A DNA stretch of 9,811 nt from an uncultured Bacteroides sp. (GTDB lineage: Bacteria > Bacteroidota > Bacteroidia > Bacteroidales > Bacteroidaceae), in NCBI GenBank assembly GCA_959606905.1, contig CAUHML010000119.1:1-9811 (forward strand), given 5' to 3'. The translations under genes were made by a program, and so were the position numbers. How positions within the stretch are numbered: position 1 is the stretch's first letter; the number at the start of each line of letters is the position of its first letter. The notes below the pieces were generated by a model. That model was given only the letters and a program-made list of their open reading frames with translations, made no database searches and was not told where the DNA came from. Of this stretch, positions 1-6,782 are shown piece by piece.

Positions 1-1556
1 TTAGGTTCACTTTTTACCATCGGTAGTTCTGGCAAATAGAAAAATAACGAATAATAAAATTCATTTATCAATTCACGTTTCTTGGCATATTTCATCAGCG
101 CAGCAAACTGCTTTTCACGAAGGGTGTCTTTCTTTTCTTTAGAATAAGCCATCATCAATTCCAATTGATCTGTATTAATCCCCGCATAAGACGCATCTCC
201 ATAATTCGTCACATACCCATTAGGAAAAAGCATTTGAGGCATAGAACCTGACATTTTATTCAATAACGGGTCTTTAGACAACAAATCAATGCCATTCTTG
301 TAATAAATAAACCCGAAACGAATCAATTGAGAAATGGATCCCTGTCCATAACCAGCCGGTGCCTCAGGCCATAATCCGGTAGCCGGACTGACATTGGCGC
401 GTAAAACATCCACATAAGCTCCATGAGTATCTGTAGTAGGGCCATAAATTAATTTATTCACATAATAAGCACGCCCTTTTCCATCCGCATAAGATGTATC
501 GGCATCCAATGCCAAAGCATAAAGCATGGCCGACTGATGTTCATTCGTATTCCAATTACCATGTAAGGCGCCGCCACGATTCAGTTTATTTTCAATGAGC
601 CGTTTGAACATGATTTCAAAACGTTGTAATGCCCACTCCTTTCCTTCAGTATGTGCAGGAGCCCACATTTCACCGGAAATACCCTTTGTAAACTGTTCCA
701 AATCAAAATATTCCTGATGCAGGTAATTATAAATCATATCGTATGCCAAAGGAAGAGTAGCAAAATGACGGGTATCCCCCAACGTTTCAAAAGAAAGGTA
801 TCCATTGGAACTATGCTTTCCTCCGGTACGTTTTTCAAAATCAGGATTTACCTGTTCTTGTTGGGATGCACCACGCACAAAATTCCATAAAATATCAGCC
901 GACAGTTTCGCATAATCCTTATTACCTGTAAAATAATAAAGAATAGAAGATTTCCATGCTAAATGAATAAAGGCACGATTTACGGTCTCAGTACCTAATC
1001 CAGTTTTATGAAAGGGTACGGTATCATAAGGTATAGTCTGATCTAATTGTGAAAGTGTATTCATACTGGCATCGGTCAACTTCACAATACCACGATCCAT
1101 ATTAACAGGTTTAGTCAAAGCCCCATCTCCATAAGGAATGATTTTATCCAATGGAGCCAAAGGTACAGAACCACTGGCGGCACGCCCATAAGTTATTCGT
1201 ACAGTAGGATATTTGGCATTACCTTCTCTATGAGGGATAAAATTACCTTCTGTATAAAAATGAGTATATCTTTTTCCAGGTTCCCAATGCATCTGCATAC
1301 GGGAAATAACATAACTAGGATCTTTCTTATGAATAACAAGTATAGGGTCCACCTCCTGTTTAAGGCTTTCATAAATATCTTTAGCCCAACCTACTTGTTC
1401 TATTTTTTGTAACAGTTTTTCTTTATCGCCCGCAGTTACAAAAATCCGGGGATGCATATTTGAATGAAAATCACTCTCAGATACCTGTTGAGCAGATAAA
1501 TGAATAAGATTACCTGTCAAAAAGAGACTCATTACCAAAATTCTGATGTTCTTCAT
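1..1556 (-). CDS. Heparinase II/III-like polysaccharide lyase, secreted; 3' end cut by the window
   Basis: The frame is open from ATG at 1556 to the left edge: 518 residues with no stop and no C-terminus. Residues 1-22 form a signal peptide (hydrophobic core, cleavage likely after LSA before QQ), so the enzyme is exported. The long alpha-helical region that follows is typical of the (alpha/alpha) toroid of heparinase II/III-like and alginate-lyase-like lyases. Two family-like motifs are visible: GNWNTNEHQ (N334, W335, H340) and LWPEAPAGYG (W396, E398, Y403); family members use Asn/His/Tyr sets for beta-elimination at uronic acids. Which residue is catalytic here is inference. The start lies 15 bases after the esterase stop, so the two are probably one operon. 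The missing part should be the beta-sandwich domain. The exact PL family (PL12, 15, 17, 21 or 33-like) cannot be fixed by eye; the GH88 gene nearby supports a lyase of glucuronate-containing glycans. Confidence 0.72.
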   Translation of the reverse strand, partial: MKNIRILVMSLFLTGNLIHLSAQQVSESDFHSNMHPRIFVTAGDKEKLLQKIEQVGWAKDIYESLKQEVDPILVIHKKDPSYVISRMQMHWEPGKRYTHFYTEGNFIPHREGNAKYPTVRITYGRAASGSVPLAPLDKIIPYGDGALTKPVNMDRGIVKLTDASMNTLSQLDQTIPYDTVPFHKTGLGTETVNRAFIHLAWKSSILYYFTGNKDYAKLSADILWNFVRGASQQEQVNPDFEKRTGGKHSSNGYLSFETLGDTRHFATLPLAYDMIYNYLHQEYFDLEQFTKGISGEMWAPAHTEGKEWALQRFEIMFKRLIENKLNRGGALHGNWNTNEHQSAMLYALALDADTSYADGKGRAYYVNKLIYGPTTDTHGAYVDVLRANVSPATGLWPEAPAGYGQGSISQLIRFGFIYYKNGIDLLSKDPLLNKMSGSMPQMLFPNGYVTNYGDASYAGINTDQLELMMAYSKEKKDTLREKQFAALMKYAKKRELINEFYYSLFFYLPELPMVKSEP

Positions 1557-1571
1557 ATCTTCAGTTTTAAA

Positions 1572-2402
1572 TTATTGAATATAAAATGTTTGCTTTACCG
1601 GCTCTGCTGTCTTTATCTTTGGATATGAGTTTTTTCCGTATTGCCAGGCTATCACAGTCACTTTCACCGGATAAGCAGCCTTAGGAGGAATAGCAGTTAA
1701 TATCAATCGATTACCATCCACATAAGCCGGTCCCGATTCCACATAAAAATCGACCGGCAAGCCACAACTGGAAACAGCAGATAAAGAAACGTACTTAGTA
1801 CCACGCTTTATGTCCGGTAACGTTGCAAACTTAATATGTTGCTGCTGTCCTTCCGTATTTTTAACCGGAATTGTCACCTGAGCTTGCTGAACAGCCGGTT
1901 TATATTCTTCGTCTCCCGGATGAGTTATAGAAAAAACAATATCCGATTTCTTGTCCGTCCATAAAGTTCCCCGATTCCATTGTATTCGAAATGTCACAGA
2001 ATCAACTAAAACAGCTGGGCCGGTAATCATCTGCAGGACCGGAGTTTTTCCAGCATGACCAACAGATGCCCCAACAGGCAAATCAGTCCAATTGGAAAGT
2101 CGGGGACTTTCTCCTGGAACAGTATCCCAAAAAACAGGGGTCAATTGAAATGTGATACCATCTTCCTGTGGCATAAAAGCCGGGTGAACTTGTAAATGAG
2201 TATTCTGTTGGGATACTGTTTTTCCATTTTGAGACACACTTACCAATTGTGGCTTCATATCGTAATATCGGGATTGATACGCCAAAGTAGCCTCTATCAT
2301 CTCACGATCAAAAAACCAAAATGCTTGTGCAGGATCCCCTTTAAATTGATTTACCGGTGCCGGAATACTTGAAGGCTTTTCATTTTTTTTTCCATCGCTC
2401 CA
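1572..2402 (-). pseudogene. C-terminal part of the frameshifted esterase gene (linker plus Ig-like beta-sandwich domain)
   Basis: The frame is open from 2402 (just after a TGA at 2405-2403) to TAA at 1574-1572. Its first internal ATG is at 2300, but coding-like sequence clearly starts earlier: a Pro-rich linker (KPSSPIPAPVNQFKGDP) and AFWFDREMIEAT precede that Met. The overlap with the end of the upstream frame at the A9 tract, and the lack of a signal peptide, show this is the second half of the alpha/beta-hydrolase gene rather than a separate gene. The last 110 residues look like beta-sandwich strands (KFATLPDIKRGTKYVSL, then PVKVTVIAWQYG), resembling Ig-like accessory domains on secreted Bacteroidetes enzymes. 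The role could be carbohydrate binding or structural packing against the hydrolase; I cannot name the family. Without frameshifting this half would be made only if translation restarted internally. Confidence 0.6.
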
Positions 2403-3187
2403 TCAACCATCCCTCCTTGGTCCGGATCTACATGTCCATAATGCATTGCCTTCTTGATATAAAGAGCTATATATTGTGCTTTTTCCGGGGTATAGGCAAA
2501 GTGTCCTTCAGCAGGACAGGCCAACATGCTTAAAGGCAGCAATGGATGCTCCTTACGTTCTTTCAAACCTTCATTGCTCCATGTATGTGCTGATTCATAT
2601 TCTCCCATGGTTTCCAGACAAGGAATTTTATTGATGTTACGTTCTCCCCAAATATCCGGACATAGCCAGCGATCACGATGATATGGCCACTGACCACTGA
2701 CAGAAATACATGCCAATGTACGTTCCGGTTTATAGGCAGCAAGATAATAAGGCCAACTAGCAGCTGCCGAATGTCCTATGGCTATTAAAGGAGCTGTAGA
2801 CAACTCTTTATATCCAGATACTTCAGCAAGATCTGCCAAAAGACCATCCAAAGTTTCCCATGCCCCATCCGTAAAATCAAATCCATGATTGAAAGAAGGA
2901 CATACCCATATTTGGGCGACACCAAGTTCAGCCATACGCTGTCGGAAAGCCTCATCTTCAAGGATGGAGATTTCCTCCATATTGTGTTGGGCAACCAAGA
3001 TTGCTTTTACTTGTTCACACTGCCCGGGAATCCACAAGTAAGCCCTTGACTCAGAATTTTTGGGATGAATGCTAAAATTACGAACAGGTACAGACCATTG
3101 CCAGATTCCTGTTTGTGCGACAAGCGTAAATGATAAGAACCAACCGAATATTCCAAATAAAAATACATGTTTCATAGTTATCTTCAC
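2351..3187 (-). pseudogene. Alpha/beta-hydrolase (putative carbohydrate esterase), N-terminal catalytic part of a frameshifted gene
   Basis: This 278-residue frame encodes a signal peptide (hydrophobic residues 8-24, cleavage near VAQ) and an alpha/beta-hydrolase domain. The nucleophile elbow is GHSAAA with Ser140; His229 in EGHF is the likely catalytic histidine, and an acid around E192-E197 could complete the triad. A secreted esterase removing acyl groups from a polysaccharide fits the context of lyase and glycoside hydrolases, but the acyl group is unknown. After E266-K268 the frame leaves the homologous path at an A9 run and ends with about ten non-native residues (MKSLQVFRHR). The other frame continues smoothly into the 1572-2402 segment, so the intact gene would span 3187 to 1572 and encode about 538 residues with one extra A. 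An alternative start is Met5, which gives a more usual signal peptide. It is divergent from GH3 and lies upstream of the lyase in the same operon. Confidence 0.7.
2383..2391 (-). other. A9 homopolymer (coding strand) at the esterase frameshift
   Basis: Nine T on the plus strand are nine A on the coding strand, reading GAA AAA AAA ATG AAA in the upstream frame. The downstream frame reads AAT GAA AAG, which needs ten A (or seven). One missing A, a -1 slip of the ribosome on A AAA AAA, or polymerase slippage would all join the two frames. The sequence shows the run and the frame change directly; the mechanism is open. Confidence 0.8.
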
Positions 3188-3266
3188 TTTTATTACAAAG
3201 ACGAATCACAATCAAGAAACACTCAACTTTAGTTATGAATATCTTCCGGAGAGATGAGTAAAATTC

Positions 3267-3274
3267 TATCTTTG
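3267..3274 (+). promoter_or_regulatory. Putative -7 box of the GH3 promoter (TATCTTTG)
   Basis: TATCTTTG matches the Bacteroidetes sigma-ABfr -7 consensus TAnnTTTG and ends 34 bases before the GH3 ATG, giving a leader of about 28 bases. No clear TTTG -33 box is seen at the expected spacing (3242-3247 reads TCTTCC), so the promoter may need an activator. It lies in the 121-bp region shared with the divergent esterase operon; for the esterase only a poor match (CGTCTTTG on the minus strand, ending at 3196) is visible. Confidence 0.5.
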
Positions 3275-3308
3275 TACGTATTAAGCATATATACAAAACC
3301 TAGATAAC

Positions 3309-4655
3309 ATGAATAAACACACTTTATTTACAGTAGCCTCTTTCCTGTTTTGTACACAAGTATCAGGAGATACGCCGGATGGAATTTATCACAAAGGATG
3401 GATAGATTTCAACAAGAATGGAAAAATGGATCTATATGAAAATCCTAAAGCCCCACTGGAAGAGAGGGTACAAGACTTGCTCTCACAAATGACATTGGAA
3501 GAAAAAAGTTGCCAGATGGCTACCCTCTATGGTTCAGGACGTGTACTGAAAGATGCCCTGCCCCAAGACAATTGGAAAACAGAGGTATGGAAAGACGGAA
3601 TAGGGAACATAGATGAAGAACATAACGGACTGGGAACTTTCAAGTCCGAATATTCTTTTCCCTACACCAAACATGTGGATGCCAAGCATGCCATTCAACG
3701 CTGGTTTGTAGAAGAAACACGTTTAGGCATCCCCGTAGATTTCACCAATGAAGGTATTCGCGGATTATGTCATGACCGGGCAACTTATTTCCCCGCCCAA
3801 TGCGGACAGGGCGCTACTTGGAATAAAGAGCTGATAGCCCGTATCGGTGAAGTGGAAGCCAAAGAAGCTGTAGCGCTGGGGTATACCAATATCTATTCTC
3901 CTATCCTTGATATCGCCCAAGATCCTCGCTGGGGAAGATGCGTGGAAACATACGGAGAAGATCCTTATTTAGTAGGAGAACTGGGAAAACAAATGATTAC
4001 CAGTCTGCAAAAACATAACCTGGTGGCTACTCCAAAGCATTTTGCAGTTTATAGCATTCCGGTAGGTGGGCGTGACGGAAAGACGCGGACTGATCCACAC
4101 GTAGCTCCACGAGAAATGCGTACCTTATATATAGAACCTTTCCGGATGGCATTTCAAGAAGCCGGAGCATTGGGAGTGATGAGTTCTTATAATGACTATG
4201 ACGGAGAGCCCATTACGGGAAGTTATCATTTCCTGACTGAAATATTACGTCAGGAATGGGGATTTAAAGGATATGTCGTATCGGACAGTGAAGCTGTGGA
4301 ATTTATCTCCAGTAAACATAAAGTGGCGAATACATACGAAGACGGAATAGCGCAGGCTGTCAATGCAGGACTGAATATCCGTACCCATTTCACTCCGCCT
4401 GCTGATTTTATCTTGCCTCTTCGTAAAGCTGTTGCCGACGGTAAAATCTCTCAGGAAACTCTTGACAAACGGGTAGCCGAGATACTTCGTGTCAAATTCT
4501 GGCTGGGATTATTTGACAATCCCTATCGGGGTAATGGTAAACAAGCGGAACAAATCGTCCATAGCAAGGAACATCAGGCTGTATCATTGGAAGCAGCCCG
4601 TCAGTCACTTGTATTATTAAAGATACTTTTTCCGACAAGAAGAATCGCACATTAA
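3309..4655 (+). pseudogene. GH3 glycoside hydrolase (beta-glucosidase/xylosidase-like), truncated after the N-terminal domain
   Basis: The 448-residue product has a short signal peptide (residues 1-20, ending VSG), then an EF-hand-like loop (D33-N35-N37-D41-E44 in DFNKNGKMDLYE), then the GH3 N-terminal TIM-barrel. Diagnostic motifs: MTLEEK (61-66), SPILDIAQDPRWGR (197-210), KHF (243-245), and the nucleophile D326 in GYVVSDSEAV. The helix EAARQSLVLLK (428-438) normally leads via LLKN into the second, alpha/beta sandwich domain. Here it breaks: residues 439-448 (ILFPTRRIAH) are antisense of another gene, then TAA. Relatives usually have 700-900 residues, and the second domain often supplies the acid/base residue and part of the active site, so the product is probably inactive. 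Family assignment is firm; substrate (beta-glucoside, xyloside or other) is not visible. It is divergent from the esterase and has its own -7 box. Confidence 0.88.
4622..4627. other. Rearrangement junction GH3::GH97-like
   Basis: GH3 homology ends at codon Lys438 (4620-4622), and homology of the opposite-strand gene ends at Lys38 (codon 4629-4627). Only about four bases separate them, and no inserted element or long repeat is visible at the joint. The two 5' gene portions face each other, which fits one end of an inversion (or a chimeric assembly) rather than a simple deletion between co-oriented genes. Confidence 0.75.
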
Positions 4656-4740
4656 TTTTACCATCAGGTGAGAACACTTCTTGCGCCTTCACACCAATAA
4701 CCCAACATATTGCTAAAATTCCTAAAAATAGTCTTTTCAT
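4627..4740 (-). pseudogene. N-terminal fragment of a secreted GH97-like alpha-glycosidase
   Basis: The ATG at 4740 lies 12 bases after the sigma factor stop, on the same strand. It encodes a signal peptide (MKRLFLGILAICWVIGVKAQ, cleavage after KAQ) followed by EVFSPDGKINVRFFLSEK. The SPDGK-x-V-x-F start after the signal peptide is the usual opening of Bacteroidetes GH97 enzymes (SusB-like alpha-glucosidases and alpha-galactosidases). After Lys38 the frame runs for 44 more codons, but these are antisense to GH3 and carry no family signal. An intact GH97 has about 650-740 residues, so about 95% is missing. Only 18 mature residues support the family name; other secreted proteins can begin this way. 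Confidence 0.6.
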
Positions 4741-4752
4741 ATTATCATCAAT

Positions 4753-5298
4753 TTAAGAGCATAAATAAGAGTCAATATATTTTTGTAATACATTACGGGC
4801 AATATAAACCTGGTTTTCAACCGTACGAAGAGACAGACCTAAAAGATTACTTATTTCTGAATTCGAAAGTGATTTTCTACTTTTCATTACAAATATCTGT
4901 TTACATTTAGGTGGTAAAGTATCTATTCCATTTTCAACTATTATAAAAAATTCTTTAGTAAGCAACTCATTATATTCACCAATACTGACTTCTTCCCTTT
5001 TTTTATCACTATGTGCAGTTTCATAATGCTGCACAATCTGTTTATGACGCAACATATCAATACTACGATTATAGATAGTAATATAAATACATTTTAATGC
5101 AGCCATTTCAGACACAAAATAATTTGTTTGCTGAAACAATCCTGTAAATACATCCTGCACTACATCTTCCGCATAAAATTCATCAGATAGCACTTTTCCG
5201 GCATATCTAATAAAACTATTCCTATATTTTCCATAAATTCTCTCCAAGGAGATATCCCCTTTTTGATAAAGACTGGTATTAACAGATTGTGTATTCAT
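4753..5298 (-). CDS. ECF-type RNA polymerase sigma-70 factor (Bacteroides expansion family)
   Basis: This 181-residue protein has both ECF regions. Sigma-2 spans about 18-85, including FYAEDVVQDVF (41-51), the core-binding/-10-recognition helix. Sigma-4 spans about 125-175, with LPPKCKQIFVM (128-138) and the helix-turn-helix SLSNSEISNLLGLSLRTVEN. This is the pattern of the Bacteroidetes family that works with FecR-like anti-sigma factors to switch on SusC/SusD loci. Here no anti-sigma gene follows: the next minus-strand start, 12 bases downstream, is the GH97-like fragment. It sits 24 bases after the GH88 stop, so it is probably co-transcribed with it. Base use is unlike the neighbours: two sampled 60-base lines (4861-4920, 5041-5100) hold 16 and 14 G/C, against 28 in a GH3 line (3841-3900), hinting at separate acquisition. 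The gene itself appears intact. Confidence 0.88.
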   Translation of the reverse strand: MNTQSVNTSLYQKGDISLERIYGKYRNSFIRYAGKVLSDEFYAEDVVQDVFTGLFQQTNYFVSEMAALKCIYITIYNRSIDMLRHKQIVQHYETAHSDKKREEVSIGEYNELLTKEFFIIVENGIDTLPPKCKQIFVMKSRKSLSNSEISNLLGLSLRTVENQVYIARNVLQKYIDSYLCS

Positions 5299-5322
5299 AA
5301 TATAGATGGATTAACAATGGTT

Positions 5323-6549
5323 TTATAAATTAGCCAAAACAGATTGTTTCTCTTTCAAACGTTTCAATCGTACCAATGCTTCCAAATAATAGTAATCTGC
5401 ATAACTAATAGAAGCATCAACTTCCCATCCCTTGTTCATGTGCCCAACCGAATGCAATAAAAAAGCATCTTTTTTATTTCGAGCCTGGTATGCCGGAGAG
5501 GATAGTATCTGAAGCATTTCCACAGCCTTATTCCGATAGAAAAATGCAGAATCACTATCATTTATATAGGTAGAAAGTTCCAATAAAGCAGAGGCTGTTA
5601 TGGCAGAAGCCGATGCATCTTTCGGTTCACCTGAGGATAATTCCGGAGCATTAAAATCCCAATAAGGAATCATGTCCTCAGGAAGACGGGACAAATAGAC
5701 ATCCGATACCTTCCGAGCAAAATCCAAAAAACGCACATCATGTGTTTCACGATATACCATGGTATATCCATAAATAGCCCATGCCTGTCCACGGGCCCAC
5801 ATAGAATCATCACTCAATCCTTGATGGGTAACTCCTTTTATAAAATGACCATCCAGCGTATCATACACCGCTACATGATAACATGAATAATCTTTACGGA
5901 ATTGATGTTTCATAGTCGTTTCCGCATGTTTACAGGCAATGTCATACAAATACTGCCCCCCTCCATTCCGCGCAGCCCAAAACAAAAGTTCCAAATTCAT
6001 CATATTATCAATAATAGTATTGTGCGGCCAGTTTTCCTTTTTCACCATTCCAGGCCAAGATAAAATAGTACCCACAACAGGATTATAAAGCATAGCCAAA
6101 GAATCTGCGGCATGCAGCAATCCTTCCTTATATTCCGGTTTTCCTGTCAAACGATAACCGTTGCCCAAACTACACATCATAATAAAACCGGAATCATGAC
6201 TCTTTGCTTTCCTGTAAGCCAAGGGAGCAATCATATCGGTTACTTTTCCTGCTGCTTCCCTCCACATATTATCCTTAGTATCCTCATATAAATACCAAAG
6301 GATACCAGGCCAAAATCCACAAGTCCAAGAGCCTGCCTGTGTATAACGCCATTTAATACTATCTAAATCCATAGAATTAGGAATTTTATCTAACGAAGGA
6401 ATAGAAACCAGCGTCCGCATAGCCTGAGACCGGCAATACGCAATTTCCGAATCAACAGGAAAATCATCAGTAGCAGTCGTTTTACACGAAAAACATCCTA
6501 TGCTAACTAAAAAGATAAAAACAAGAGTAAAAAAAGTTCTGCTTTTCAT
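5323..6549 (-). CDS. GH88 unsaturated glucuronyl hydrolase, lipoprotein
   Basis: This 408-residue enzyme should remove 4,5-unsaturated (glucurono)uronosyl residues from the non-reducing ends left by a polysaccharide lyase, using vinyl-ether hydration. The N-terminus is a lipoprotein-type signal (hydrophobic 5-18, then SIGC with Cys19; Cys22 is an alternative). The (alpha/alpha)6 fold motifs of GH88 are visible: GFWPG (78-82), HDSGF with D119, IIDNMMN with D181, WARGQAW (251-257), and the C-terminal SYADYYYLEAL. D119 and D181 match the two essential Asp residues of characterised unsaturated glucuronyl hydrolases. Length is normal for the family and no lesion is seen. It is first in a minus-strand unit followed by the sigma factor and the GH97-like fragment, with its own -7 box 45 bases upstream. 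Its presence is the best evidence that the target glycan holds uronic acid. GH105 is less likely because of the motif set. Confidence 0.92.
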   Translation of the reverse strand: MKSRTFFTLVFIFLVSIGCFSCKTTATDDFPVDSEIAYCRSQAMRTLVSIPSLDKIPNSMDLDSIKWRYTQAGSWTCGFWPGILWYLYEDTKDNMWREAAGKVTDMIAPLAYRKAKSHDSGFIMMCSLGNGYRLTGKPEYKEGLLHAADSLAMLYNPVVGTILSWPGMVKKENWPHNTIIDNMMNLELLFWAARNGGGQYLYDIACKHAETTMKHQFRKDYSCYHVAVYDTLDGHFIKGVTHQGLSDDSMWARGQAWAIYGYTMVYRETHDVRFLDFARKVSDVYLSRLPEDMIPYWDFNAPELSSGEPKDASASAITASALLELSTYINDSDSAFFYRNKAVEMLQILSSPAYQARNKKDAFLLHSVGHMNKGWEVDASISYADYYYLEALVRLKRLKEKQSVLANL

Positions 6550-6593
6550 AATCGTATCAGTTTCTTTAATGGATAAAAATATTTTTCTATCAG

Positions 6594-6601
6594 CAAAATT
6601 A
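6594..6601 (-). promoter_or_regulatory. Putative -7 box of the GH88 promoter (TAATTTTG)
   Basis: On the minus strand TAATTTTG matches TAnnTTTG and lies 44 bases upstream of the GH88 ATG. A GTTG at 6623-6620 lies 18 bases further upstream, a weak match to the TTTG -33 box. The 233-bp gap (6550-6782) also holds a small inverted repeat at 6634-6656 upstream of this promoter and the regulator's terminator-like hairpin; no gene is seen in it. Confidence 0.5.
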
Positions 6602-6710
6602 GAAACTGAAATGTCTTTTCAACCATCTTGTAAAGTAGGATTAATCCCAACCTACTAGATGAAACAAAAAGACCATACAGCACTATGAATCAACAAATTA
6701 CACAACAAGA

Positions 6711-6742
6711 AAGAGAGTTTCAAAAAAATATGAAACTCTCTT
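6711..6742 (-). terminator. 12-bp perfect hairpin downstream of the regulator gene
   Basis: AAGAGAGTTTCA (6711-6722) is followed, after an eight-base A/T loop, by its exact reverse complement TGAAACTCTCTT (6731-6742). The stem starts 41 bases after the regulator stop. In the minus-strand reading it is followed by TCTTGTTGTG, only moderately T-rich, so it may be an imperfect intrinsic terminator or an RNA 3'-end stabiliser. It separates regulator transcription from GH88. Confidence 0.6.
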
Positions 6743-6782
6743 CTTCTATCCAATCACTAGAGTAACACCCCTATTCCAAACG

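Noticed and set aside
1..3. TTA at the left edge as a TAA stop for the lyase gene
   Set aside because: It is not in the lyase frame; the lyase codons end at position 3 and the frame runs out of the window, so the gene is cut rather than ended.
651..1412. Plus-strand open frames of 60-79 residues
   Set aside because: They lie antisense within the lyase gene and have no family features or promoter of their own.
2785..3296. Short frames overlapping the esterase 5' end on both strands
   Set aside because: They overlap a well-supported signal peptide and hydrolase domain and have no recognisable content.
4492..4626. The part of the minus-strand frame beyond codon 38 of the GH97-like fragment
   Set aside because: It is antisense of the GH3 gene and does not resemble GH97; the open frame is accidental.
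5751..5768. 18-bp perfect palindrome GATATACCATGGTATATC
   Set aside because: It lies inside the GH88 coding sequence and follows from the codons for YTMVY; no sign of a regulatory role.
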